A DNA stretch of 64,000 bases from Botryotinia globosa (Eukaryota; Ascomycota; Leotiomycetes; Helotiales; Sclerotiniaceae): contig RCSZ01000005.1 in assembly GCA_014898425.1 (NCBI GenBank), forward strand, positions 1,054,001 through 1,118,000. Direction: 5' to 3'. Under the pieces are notes generated by a model that was not told the DNA's origin, did not search any database, and saw only the letters and a list, made by a program, of their open reading frames with translations. Positions 1 to 12,100 of this stretch are shown here, one piece after another (the first letter of the stretch is position 1; every line of letters starts with the position of its first letter). Both the position numbers and the translations under genes were made by a program.

Positions 1-1695
1 GATTACGCCTTCATACGGGCTGCGACATGTATATAGAGATTGGGGGGATCATTTTGGGTTTTTTTTCTGAGTTTCTGGAATATGAATTTTGGGAATCAAG
101 ATAAGTGTAGCTTGGGACGTTTAGGTGTGTGGTTCTAACTTTTGTCTTGAGGAAATATGATGTTGTGATATTGGTGGTGATGTGAAGGGAAATCCCAGTG
201 GTGAGAAGATATTGGAGGGAGTAAAGGGAAAGCGAGAGTATATATGTATGTCATGACACATTTGGATCTATTGTTTATTGGTGCCGGAGGTGAAGATAAG
301 CGAGGATTGAGGAGGCATAGAGGAACGGAGTTGGCGGGATGGAATGAGACTAGAGGATTGAGAGATGTCAATCATCAATATAGCAATCTGAGCTGCAGAC
401 GAATGTGTTAGGGATATGTGAGATATTGGAGAATATTGAATAGGACGTGTATGTGGGCTTGCTTTGGAGAAATGAATGTTTTGTTAGAGGTACGAGAAAA
501 AGGGGAGGAAACCTTCGAGGGAGGTGTTACAAACAGGGAAAATTAGAATGTAGATTTCTGATGGTGGAAGATGCTGAGTAGATTGATTGGTTTGATCCGA
601 TTACCGGGAATACTTTTGTTTACTCCGAAAACTTTGGGGCAACTGAATTTGCGGCAGGCTGTTGATATGTAGTTTACGTTCAAGATGAGTGCTATGTGAA
701 GTGGATGTCTAGCGTTGGGAAGGCTTGGAATAAGGTGAATACATGGAGTGGAATGAAGAGTTGATATTCCGAAGCCGCTTGGGTATTTTAGATGTACTGA
801 ATGTCTAAAATAGTTTACTTTTATGAAAATGCTTCGAACCCACTGAAATTTCCACGATTTTAGAAGATGTTAAGAATTGATATCATGGTAGACATATGTG
901 AATGTGTGAATAGCAAAGAAAGGTTTGGGATAATATGCGTATTTGAAAACCGTAGCACCAGCGAAGACCTCCATTTTCAAAGACCTCCAATTATTAGTTC
1001 CTATTTCCCCAAGCCAATTTGATAAATCCATGGTAAAAGCATCTTCTTTGGTAAATCCTACCCACAAATTCTTCGAGGCTTTCCGAGTCGACTTGACGCC
1101 CTCTCACTACCTTTGTAGTCGTAGCATAGAGGGTCCTCACTATATCAAACTGATCCAAGTCCCTTACCAAGCTGGTTGAGCTGATGAGGTAATATTTGAG
1201 TTCAATAAGGTTTGTTAGCAACATTGATAACGAAGAATGGATGGTGCTTGGAGAACATCATTCTCAGACTCTTGGTAAAGTCTTTTACATACAGCCTCCT
1301 CACAGACAGCACAATGGAACGTCGCTATATGACTATGTTAATATTTGTCCGGTGTTTCATGTGATTGGCTATATCTAAGGCAACTGGTCTAATAACCGAG
1401 TCATCGAGTGGGAGTGACTGCCCAGACTTCTTTCAACGATTAGGTGGTCTTGCCAGTACTTAGGAATGTTTAGTTTATATCTCAAAAGTACATTGGCGCC
1501 AAGAAATCGAGAATTTCGTGGCCATGATAATACATATTGCAATTAGAGAAAAATAAGATGTCAGTTTTAAGATTTTGTGGAGGATGGCAGAGGTATGCAT
1601 CAGTTTTTGATATTGAAAATTGATTAAAAAGAGTCCACTTGGACAGAGATGTGAGAAACGGAGCTGAAGCCCGAAAGAGGAAGGCACTGACAGTA

Positions 1696-1816
1696 CTCGT
1701 GCGGCCAGAAAGTATGCAACTCCGACGCTAGATGCACATACCACAAGATGGTAAACTACAAGAGGACTAAGCTGGTTTCCATAGCGCTAGAGTTGCATAC
1801 TTTCTGGACGCACGAG
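1696..1816. mobile_element. MITE-like terminal inverted-repeat element flanked by TA
   Basis: Two 35-bp arms (1696-1730 and 1782-1816) are inverted copies of each other with four mismatches. Both ends read CTCGTGCG facing inward and the arms share CCAGAAAGTATGCAACTC. The dinucleotide TA lies directly outside each end (1694-1695 and 1817-1818), the target-site pattern of Tc1/mariner/pogo transposons. The element is only 121 bp with about 51 bp between the arms, so it encodes no transposase and would have to be mobilised in trans. The transcript would fold into a strong hairpin. I saw no second copy of this sequence in the window. Assignment to a named fungal family is not possible from one copy. 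Confidence 0.7.
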
Positions 1817-3437
1817 TATTTGATGCTCACGGGTCACTACAGAATGGATAAGCGACGCATCTAAGAAGAATCTTCTTAGAAGATGAGAGATCACAAAGAG
1901 CTGTAGAGCAGATTCTGTGGCACTTCGACACCTGCATATCCACTGATGTTGCTAGGCCAGTGGAGGGTATGAAGATTATGGCAGACTCTTGCGCTCGTGG
2001 GCATACGGATCAGAGGAGCTGCTTACGACGAGCAAGATATCGTTGTATCAAAAGTATCAGGACAGAATGTTTGTCATAGCTTCAAACAATAGATGGTGAT
2101 GTCTCATTCCACGGCGGCAATCGCCCATGGACAATATGGTGAGTTTTTTTTATTTAAAAATGTGGTCTGAGTATTGATTGAAAGTCTAGATTGGCTCAAA
2201 CTGATTTCCAAACACGTGGGTAATAAAGTGGTTTCCCAAAAATGTGGGATCGAATGTTGCTAAAATGAGGAGTCTCCGGAAATAGACGAGATCCTGCTGT
2301 CCACTGGGACGAATCGGCTCTCGTGCCTGATTAGCACACGTCGGATGTGCATGATGGATGCGATAGCAGATGCAGCATGCTCATTGCTCAATGTACGTTT
2401 GCAAGCCCTATGGGTACGGACAACTCGGGTTGAACCCATGTAACCTAAGTGGGGGTTTCAACGGCCATTGAATTTCCAAATTTATCGTTTTCCTCTCTTG
2501 GATGCATTCCGATGTGTCTATACCCACCAGGTATCTCTCAGCATCATCCGCATCTCGCCAGCGTTGTTGTGGGACGAAGGCTGTACGTGAGCTTTAAAGG
2601 AAATAGTGATATTGTTGGTGATAACCTTTGATCTTCGGGAAGAGCCGAGGCAAGACTTCGCATTTTCTGAGGCTCGGTGCCGGCAAAATTGTTACTCTTT
2701 TTTCTTCAACCATTTTGCTTTCGGGCAGCAACTAGATCTTTATCATTAGAAAAGTATAATGATATGGTTCGATATTTGTTTACAACCATCGTTCATTCAC
2801 GGGACTAGTGAATATGTCCTCATGAACCAAGCGAGCTAAGCCAACGCTTGCAAGCTTAAAATGGTGCGATACTTTGCACGCTGAACCCATATCAAGCATG
2901 CCTTCGACCCATATGTCCATGGGAAACAAACTCGGATGAAGAACACGAGAAGCATATTTTCAATGCAGGCAAAGATGAATACATGTTAGCGTGACATTCA
3001 TATCGACGTTCTTAGCTTCCGCGGCGTCTTACCTTGCAAAGTTGCTAGCGGATCATCATGTAATCTGCATTGCAGAAGATCTATCAGGGTCTTGTCCAAA
3101 GATTGGAATTTAGCTCCGCTACCATTTGCGCTCCACTTCATGTCTGATGAGATTTGCAGCTCCGAGTACCACCTACCTGTTGCCACAACGGTGCTGCAGT
3201 CACTCGTTCTAACTCGAAAGTTTGTCAAGCTCGGAAAGAACGGGGTCTTGGCTTCAAGTCTGGCCACGCCCATGTCGCAACTCAGAGGAAGCCCTCAGTT
3301 GCTCTCGCATGCTTTCATCTATCCAGCCAAGTCATCAATACATCACGGAAAAATACTTACTACCTTTGGCGGTGCATGTGATAACTTCATCAATTTTCTT
3401 GCACCAATCACAGATAACATGGTTTGAAGTATCCAAG

Positions 3438-3446
3438 TATATAACA
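3438..3446 (+). promoter_or_regulatory. Putative TATA box of the pectin methylesterase gene
   Basis: GTATATAAC lies about 70 bases upstream of the chosen ATG at 3512, a plausible distance for a fungal TATA element with a short leader. This is a sequence match only. Confidence 0.4.
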
Positions 3447-3511
3447 CCAAGTGTTTCTCCGGGAAAGATCATTCTCAACAACAACCGCTCCATTTGTATA
3501 CATCGATTATC

Positions 3512-4742
3512 ATGTATTTCTCAATCCCAATCCTTTCATTTGCGGCCACTCTTCTTGGAGCAGTCTCTGCCGCTCCCTTAGAGGCACGAGCGGTCTCTAG
3601 GACCTCTGCACCATCAGGTGCTATTGTTGTCGACGCAACGGGCAAAACATCAGGATCATACAGAACATTTCAAAAGGGAGTAAATGCCCTCTCCACCACT
3701 ACCAACACACCTCAATATCTCTTCATCTACCCTGGAACCTATACCGAACAAGTATATGTTCCAGCCCTAAAATCCAACCTCACAATCCAAGGGTATACTA
3801 CAGATGCAAGTACCTATGCTGGTAACCAAGTCACTTTGACTTACAACCTTGCACTCAAAGATACTACCTCCGATGATTTGACAGCTACTTTACGTCAATG
3901 GAACAAGAACACCAAAGTCTACAATCTTATTATTAAGAATACATTCGGACATATCAATACCAACGGTCAAAATCTTGCTATCTCTGCCCGTAAGTCCATC
4001 AGTTCAATATCTTCTTCACTTAGCCCAGCCTAAAGTGTTCCTCTCCGCGAGAAAATGTATCATCTACCAACTGTCAGCTTTGAAGCCCTAAGATTCCATT
4101 AGACACAAGGACTAATTCACGCTATTCATAGACACCACAAATCAAGGATATTATGCTACTCAATTCATCGGATACCAAGATACTATTCTTGCCAACACTG
4201 GAACTCAACTATATGCCAAATGTCTCGTCGTCGGTGCCATCGACTTCATCTTCGGTCAAACCGCTCAAGCCTGGTTCGAGAACAACGACATCCGCACTAT
4301 TGCTGCCGGGTCTATCACTGCGTCTGGACGTGACTCTGCCAGTAACCCATCTTGGTATGTGATCAACAACTCGAACATTCAAAATATCAATTCCAGCGTC
4401 ACCACCTCCAACAACTACTTGGGACGTCCATGGCAAAACTATGCCAGAGTCGTTTTCCAAAACTCTTACTTGGGAAACAACATCAAGGCTGCTGGATGGA
4501 GTGTTTGGAGTAACTCTGCCGCCAATACCGAGCATGTTGTCTTTGAAGAGTAGGTCGTCCATCTTATTTCACATAGAAAAATGCTAACGCTCAGTAGATA
4601 TGGCAACACTGGACCTGGTTCCGTTGCTTCCGAAGGACCAAGAGCACTCTTCAGTTCCTCCATCAGTAAAGCTGTTCCCATCACCACTGTTTTGGGAAGT
4701 GCTTATTTGAACGAGTGGTGGGTTGATAGCAGTTATTTGTAA
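3512..4742 (+). CDS. Secreted pectin methylesterase (carbohydrate esterase family 8)
   Basis: The enzyme removes methyl esters from homogalacturonan in plant cell walls and acts outside the cell. Exons 3512-3989, 4132-4549 and 4598-4742 join in frame to 346 residues. A hydrophobic signal peptide covers about residues 1-20 (MYFSIPILSFAATLLGAVSA), starting at the second in-frame ATG; the upstream ATG at 3494 would add six polar residues. The family motifs are in order: GTYTE near 75-79, GYQDT with acid/base Asp176, DFIFG with nucleophile Asp197, and LGRPW with Arg258 and Trp260. All key residues are intact, and the length is typical of a single-domain fungal PME. Intron 2 is only 48 nt with a GCTAAC branch site. 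The gene stands alone; a role in plant infection or saprotrophic growth is inferred. Confidence 0.95.
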
Positions 4743-5375
4743 AGAGATAACTTTGGGGTTTCCGTTTAAAAACGAGATCCAATTGATTGAATGTGAAAGG
4801 GCAGTGATGAATGAACCAAGGAATTCTAAAAATAAAATGGCGGGACCTGATGATATTAGCTAGTTGATGAATTAACGAATGATGATTCACATTCATGTGC
4901 CGATCCTGTGTGTTTGCTATGGTGAAGCTTATACTATTCTTGAAGGCTTTCCATCTCACGGGCAGGTAATTGACATATCATGAGCGGCTTTCAATACACT
5001 CCCGACTACGATTCGACAGCATTGAGTCGTGCATTTCCTCCGCTGTTTTATTTAACAACCCCATATACTCATTGCTCAACCCATTTCATAGATACCGAGA
5101 GCCCAAGAATGACGATCCCTTGAGATTAGATGCCGATACAATAAACAATTTCCAATACCAGATACCATCCATCAACATACTAAAACTCTCCCTACAGTCC
5201 CGAATATTCAAGATCACTCTTAAAATAAAGTAAAATGAAAAACATAACAATACGATATCGGTGTTGGATCCCACACCCATACCCATCCCACGAACCAATC
5301 TCTCACTCCCTAAATTGTTTCCTTTATATACTTGAACCTGCCGCTTTCCCCCAGCAAATCACAACAATGATTCAA
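4743..5375. other. Spacer between pectin methylesterase and tRNA-Glu
   Basis: This holds the 3' flank of the pectin methylesterase gene and the 5' flank of the tRNA gene. Small ORFs on both strands (for example 4681-4959 minus and 4970-5233 plus) show no domain and are AT-rich. I see nothing else. Confidence 0.6.
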
Positions 5376-5463
5376 TCCGAATTAGTGTAGGGGTTAACAT
5401 AACTCGCTTTCATGGTTCCCCAACCAGATCCGAGTAGCCCCGGGTTCGATTCCCGGATTCGGA
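5376..5463 (+). tRNA. tRNA-Glu (anticodon TTC) with a 17-nt intron
   Basis: The acceptor stem pairs TCCGAAT with ATTCGGA. The D arm is GTGT-AGGGGTTAAC-ACAT type, the anticodon stem pairs ACTCG with CGAGT, and the T arm is CCGGG-TTCGATT-CCCGG. The anticodon loop begins CTTTCA, giving TTC at 5409-5411. An intron at 5413-5429 follows the base after the anticodon, the canonical nuclear tRNA intron site. A T-rich run ends transcription just downstream (about 5470-5480). The mature tRNA is 71 nt before CCA addition. Confidence 0.9.
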
Positions 5464-6161
5464 ATTTCTCTTTTACTTTTTGATATATATGTATCCTTTC
5501 TTTGGAGAAAGATATCTATCTACCTAGGTATGTATGTATGTCTTCTTCAATTATTTGCGTGTGGAATTTTGGCTGGGTAGGCGGCCGAGGTGGCGCAAGA
5601 GAGTGGGGTAGGAGCAATGCGGGCCGAAGTTGAGCCGCGCTAAAACTGCATGTATGTTCTGTATGTAGATGCGAAAACAATATTGATAGACGAGTACATA
5701 AATAATTAAAAGACCGGCAATTTTGATACTCTGATTCATAATCTTAGATATCTATCTATCTTCTCATCATGCAAGAAAGCACACGCTACATACATAATTT
5801 TCCCCTTTCCTCGCAGCTCCCACTACAACCGCCTTATGAAGCAATGCTAACAAATGCTAAACACTCCATCCACCACCGGCCACCAAAAATCTAGGAGTTG
5901 AACTTAGATCGACTATAGACAAGAGGTTTATTTGTACTGATTGTAAATTACATTTTTGCAAATACACAGACCCAGGAGCAAGAAAGAAAAACAAACGCCC
6001 TACGCCTCGCAATCCTCATAATATCTTATGTTCTTTTGTTCTAGGCAATGAAGATTTGAATACCATAGTGCCTCCCTCACCTCTGCTCTGTGCATGAACT
6101 ATCGTGATATGATCAATTCTATACTTGGCTGTTTATCCTGCTCTGTCTTGTCCTTGCTAGT
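5464..6161. other. Spacer between tRNA-Glu and the BEACH gene 3' end
   Basis: No gene is seen. The stretch contains the palindrome TACCTAGGTA at 5521-5530 and short TATG/ATCT repeats. The right part must hold the 3' untranslated region of the minus-strand BEACH gene. Confidence 0.6.
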
Positions 6162-9100
6162 CTATCGTTCGCGTTGGACTAATGTCCATTCATACTATTG
6201 ATATCGTGATTAGCTTGCACCCTCATAAAACCAAGGGAAATAAAATTCAAAACTCACCACTCTCCCCTCTTCATCCCCAGTATAAACTCCCTTCTCCATG
6301 GGCACCACACACGTAATACCCGCCTCCACATTTCCATTGATCGTTGTCCTTTTTCCATGCGGACCTGCCGATCGATTGGCACTGGCATCCCTCCTTACTT
6401 CATCCACATGATCTAATCTCTTCACCAATTCTAATTCCCATCTCCCACTTTGTTTACCCACAATTTTACGCCATATACATACTATTCCTCTTTTATGTCC
6501 CGTGAATAATAATGTACTCTCCAACCATTCATTCCCTGTACCTTCGTAAAATGCACAACTATGTATATAATCATCATGTCCAAGATCTGCACAGACATTT
6601 TGCTCGAGTAGTGCTTCACCGTTCAAAGTATAGAGAGCAACCTTTTGACCGCGACATAACATGATATCACCAGTTACATCATTAATACGTGCGCATTCGA
6701 CAGCACGGCCATGAGTGAGTTTGCGAACGAATTCTAAACGATTAAGATCCCAGAGAAGAACGACACCGTCGGATGATGCACTGAGCATTGTACTGAAGGA
6801 TTTACTGACTGCGAGAGTAGTCACGGGTGTTTTGTGTCCGAAGAGAGAAGAGCGAGGTTGGAGGTCAACAGTTTTTGACGAGGATGTTATGATTGTATGA
6901 GCCGAAATGACACAATCTTCGCCAGCTGTGATGAGTGTTTGTGAAGATGCAAAAATGACGGTAGATAATTGACCTTGATGAAGGTTCTCAAAAAGTCCAG
7001 CGAGTTTTTTGGAGTCATTGAAGAAAAACCGGACGCTGTTATCGGCGAAGCCCCATTCTAGGTATTTGTCATAGCTTGGAGGAAGATTTAGACGGAATGC
7101 TGTGGAACAGAGAAGTCGATCTAACTTGGCAGAGTAAGTGAGTGATGCGACACGCTCGTGACTTTCTATCAACGGAAATGGTAGTCGAGTTAGAGAATCT
7201 GCTGAGGTATCCAGTCTCTTTGTTTTTTGACGCATATCTTCTCTGGATTGATGAGGTTTAGGAAATACTTGATGAGGTGTTTGACCAAAATTATGAATGA
7301 TTCCAATCGTAGCTAGCCTTTCGACTGGATCTTCAATAGTATCAAGATTCTTTGCACCGTGATATGAAAGATGGTGGAATACGTTCACACTTTCTATAGC
7401 GGCTTCTCCACGTTGCTTGCAACCAAAGATAAGATCAATCCACTGGTGTAAATTCTTACTTACATATGGGCTTTCTAAAGCCTCGCGATGTTTAGCAATG
7501 AATATTTTAGGATCGCCCTTAGCCCACGGTGGAAGGTCAACAGTATCTATCCCCCCACCATCCCCTTGTCGCAAGCCAAAATTGTATCCATTGTTATTCG
7601 TAAGAAATTCTGGAAGGTAAAAGAATTCCGGTATGAGCTCTCTCACATCAGACATGTTATTTCTGGATGCAGAATCCCAAGCTTTCGCGATTGAATAGAA
7701 CAATCGATCAGGATGGTCAAAATTACCACCTTGAAGTAGCAAGTATGATTGAACAAAAGGTTGAAGTCTGATCAAAAACGATGTAACAATCATGGCTGAT
7801 GAGTAATGAGTGCCATAATGAAAGGCGGGAGTAGTGTTATCCATTTCCGCAAATGTTTTATACCTTTCAATAAAGTCTGCTTGACGGGAGTTGTGCTGCG
7901 CACCCATCGGCTTTGATAGGTCTCGAAATGAAGCAGGATTGTTGAGATCTAGCTCTTCACTAGTATAATCGGCCAGAACCCAAGGGAAGACAGGATATTG
8001 TGTAAGATCATTAAAAGTACGACCGGCCATTGTATTGACGAGCATCAAATAGTGAAAATTTGATATTTCCCCTCTCGCCCATCGTCGCATTGCTGGATTC
8101 CAAGCAGAAGAGTTGAAGATGCTGCCAAATTTGGAGCCGAAAGTAGTTGGTGTATCGTCTGATACCTTGAGAGCCTCAAGACGCCAGCCATCTTCTGGAT
8201 TTGGTAAACCAGAGCTACCATTAGTATGTGGAGCTTTTGAAGAAAGCTTTGAAAATAGATCATCTCTAAGAGTGGCCGAGATAGCTGTAAGCAAATAACT
8301 ACGACCATCTGTGAAAAAGACTTCCACAGCAACATCTCGAAATAAGAAGCGACGTTTAGAAATACTAATGACATCGCTCCACTTCCAACTTCTTGATTCT
8401 TGCTCAGTTCTGAGAGGCTGGGTGACTTTCTCGCTTGCCTTGTGACCAGCAATCATTTGTAGATAAGGATCTCGTTCCTCTTTAGGAGCCATCGCAACAT
8501 TCACGATTTCTCCGTCAGATCTCTGGAAGACATTATCAATCAGGTACAGGGAATCCTTGCCTAGAATCAACAGGCCCTCAACTGCTTCGAGTCCAATAAT
8601 TCTAGAGATGTTGAAAACGTGTTGAACTGAATCTCCTCTCTGAAGACTACGCATGACCTTTCTATTTTTGTCTTCAAAGCCATCATCGCCATCGCCAGGC
8701 TCATTAGGATCATCAACAAGCTCAAAATCTTCTTCTTGAACAACATTATCCGGAGTTTCATTTGACGTTTCGTCTGATGGATTCTCAGTATTCCTCTCAG
8801 ATCCATTTTGGCCATCAAAATCCCTAGGTGGCGACACTGCAGACCTCGGTGTTGAATCAATGTGCTGAGACGGGCCGAGGCCTCCAACTTTAGTGTTAAC
8901 CTGTAACAGATCATTTGCGTTTGTCTCAGTGGGACGTCTTTTGGGTTTGTAATCATAATTTGGAGCAGCGCGATCTGGTAGCATACGAAGGCGCATGCGA
9001 TTCCGACCCTCGGTCCTGTCCAATTTCCACTTCAAGGGAATTCCACGATCAAATACAGCACAAGGTCTGTGGAGTTCTCGATCCATTCTCGAAAAAGTAG

Positions 9101-12100
9101 AAACGAGGAAAATGAAATTATCTTGTTGATCCTGTTGTGCTCTTTGGTGCTTAAGATGTTCGGATGCATAAATGTTCTTCATCCATAAGTTTGATGCAAG
9201 ATCATGACGAAACAATATATCTTCATCATTAAGATCATCCGCATGCCACTGCTTGAGCTTTTCGCGTCGTTTAGTAACGCGTACTTTAAGCGTATCTTCG
9301 TTCTTTTCATTTTCCGCGTTAACAAAGTCCTCCCAAGCACGAGACATTGCACCAAAGAACAGAGCATCAAGCTCAGCTCTGAAGCTATCAACCCATTCCG
9401 CAAAAGTCTCATTGTCTAACTCGGTAAGCTTCTTAAATCCTGAATCTAGATGCTTGTATTGGCCAGGCATAGCATGACGGAGCATATTAGATGTTTCTTC
9501 GGGCTTCTGAACAAGCAATATGCGCCAAAGATTTGCAGCCGCCAAGCGTATGCTTTCTTTATTATCAACCAATTTGACATAAAGCTGGTAACAGATGAGT
9601 TTTAAGAAGTTATCTTCGGTTACATCGGCAGACAGAACTACGGTTTGCCAGTAGAGCAGCTTATCCATAAATGCTAATGCTTCCGACTCGGGAGCTTCTG
9701 GCACATCAAGCTCAGACAGACGAAGTAAAACGACTCGAAGGAAAACGCTTTTGATCGAAGCAATGGCCTGACTACACAGGCGGACACTTTTGATCTTGGA
9801 CACTTCGGGTCGCTCCAAGTATTCTAGTATTGTTCCTGCAAAATCCAATAGTGTTTCAGCTCCGCCAAGAAACCAGCCCTCGAATACAGCTTCACCAATA
9901 TGCAGAACAAAACGAGCCATGTTCTGGATGACTCTAGGCTCCCATAATGATTTTTGATCCAACTGAACAGTAGTCCCGAGCTGAGATATCATGTTGCGCA
10001 GCAGGTACGATTCAAAGTATGCTTGGTGTTCTTGGAAGCCCGGAGGAACTTTGAGAAACAATCCAAATCCGGGAAACTCTTTACGGGCCATTACTTGATC
10101 AATAAAGACATTGACAACTAGTTCTAGCATGCCTTCAACTATTGCGTTACTAACTTTTTGTGCGGCGATCCTTTTCTTGGGCGACATGATTAAACTGAGT
10201 CTAGCAGAAGACGGACTATACTCCGAGGGGCGAGATGTTAACAACACGAATGATGATCCCCGACGAAGAGGCTTTGCTTTGAGATTTGTAGGACTAGGTG
10301 GAAGGAGAGTCTCTACTGTTGATGTACGGACAATAGGTGTAGGCATAGCTGATACACGAGACACCGGTCTTATGATGACATCGTCGCCTTCAAAAGTCAA
10401 TGCAGAGTCACGAGAGTTTAGTTCCGTCTCCGGACTAACAGAATCCGAACTAACAACTACGGGGAATAAAACGGCAAGCAGATACCTGACATAGTCTGAA
10501 GATAAGGCGAAATCCCTAAAGTCTTGAGATTTGCAATGCAAGTCTGAGAGAAATCGGATGATTGTGTGTAGAATAACAACTTGCTCCGCCAATCGTTCTC
10601 TTTTAGGCTGCTGGGATTCTATTCCATGGTTAGTATAAGGCCCTGCAGGAAACCCAGCAGTAAACTTACGCCGAGATTCAAGTTCTTTCGTAAGAGACAT
10701 TGATCTGTGTCGAGTCGGGGGCTTAAGCGTATCTGTTGGTGAATCCTGATCTCTCCCATTGCCCTTATCGTGAAGTGGCGAGTCAGGGTCATCTTGATTC
10801 CGTAAGACGTCCTTCAAGCCATGCTGCATCATCGTCATGATTACGGGCAGCACATTAGGATATACAATTTTGCCGGTGCCGAATGTTTCCAACAGGTTGT
10901 ATAACTCGAATGGCTGATCGAAATCAATATTCGCGACGTCATGTCCAAATAAGATACCAAAACAAATGGGCCATAATGTTGGGATATCCCACCACCTCTT
11001 CAATCTATGACGCATAATGGTAAAGCCTCCGGTTTTACTCGAGAATTTCGACGCATAGTTAGAGTCATGGACCACTAGAAGACGGGCCAATATCTTTGAA
11101 CCAAGAACCACAACCTGGGGGTCATCCTCCGTTAAGAGGTGTAAAAGCCACTAATAATGTTAGGAGGAAATCTCAATAAGTAAAAACTTGAAATAAATAC
11201 CTTGTTTGTCACAGTCCTAGCAAATTTTCGAATGTTTGAAGTGGTGCCTTCCTCACACAAAAGCTCAGTATACATACCGAGCACTGAATTTCCAAGCTGC
11301 CTCTTGGTCATTGTCGGCGAAGCTATCTCATTCACATCGAAAACAGTGCTGATAGTTGGCCTTCTTGGTCCCCTTGATATTGTGCCGGATCGCGTTGGAA
11401 GCGTTGACCCAGAATTCTTGGGGGTTCTCGAAGCAGAACCCGTAGGCTTGTGATATGCATAGGTGATGAAAAGAGCAAGAGAACGAAAGACTTCTGCCGT
11501 CATATTACATTTCACTAAACTGGTGAGTGCTTCCATAAAAGAAGGGAAAACATCCGCGGGGAACATTTCGGCCTTCAGAGCATCTAAAAATCGTTTCACA
11601 ATCCCTGAGAACAATTAGCCAAGGTAATCGATTCCAAGTGTGTGTAGTAAACTTACGCATTCGAAATAAGCGACGAGAATTGAATTCATGGTACTTGCTG
11701 TTGACACCAAACGTAATAAATTGTTTGTAATACAACCTTTGGGTGAGTGAAGTTGTCTTCCGCCACATATCAAAGTCGACGAGTAAGATTCGGTATGCAA
11801 GAGGATTGATTATAAATGATTCCTCAGGTGTCTCATGGCAATATCCAACAAACTCCAGTACCAAGCTCAGCAATTGGAAACCAAGTTTATTGCGATCATC
11901 TTCGCTCATGTTCGAGGTGTCTGAGTTGCCTGTCCTCGTCGCAATAACAGTCCCGGCACCCATCTTGCCGCGAAGAAGGGCACCCAATATTGCGTAGCCG
12001 TTTTCTCGCTCCATAGCCTCGCTGTTTCGCCAGCTTGCATTAATGCTCTCGAATAGATTTTCAACAGCCCGAACAATACTTTCTTTTGTGTTGGCGGCTT

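Larger units (their letters stand above)
1..3511. other. Left-end spacer without a convincing gene
   Basis: I see no ORF here with recognisable protein character. Short ORFs occur on both strands, but they overlap each other and show no domain. The segment contains the MITE-like element at 1696-1816 and a possible TATA box for the pectin methylesterase at 3438-3446. A short stretch at about 870-1224 on the minus strand reads like a protein in two adjacent frames and could be a decayed gene fragment, but I could not identify it. Confidence 0.6.

Noticed and set aside
4153..4562. Separate short frames on both strands in the pectin methylesterase region
   Set aside because: They are shadows or exon pieces; three exons join to one intact pectin methylesterase with all motifs.
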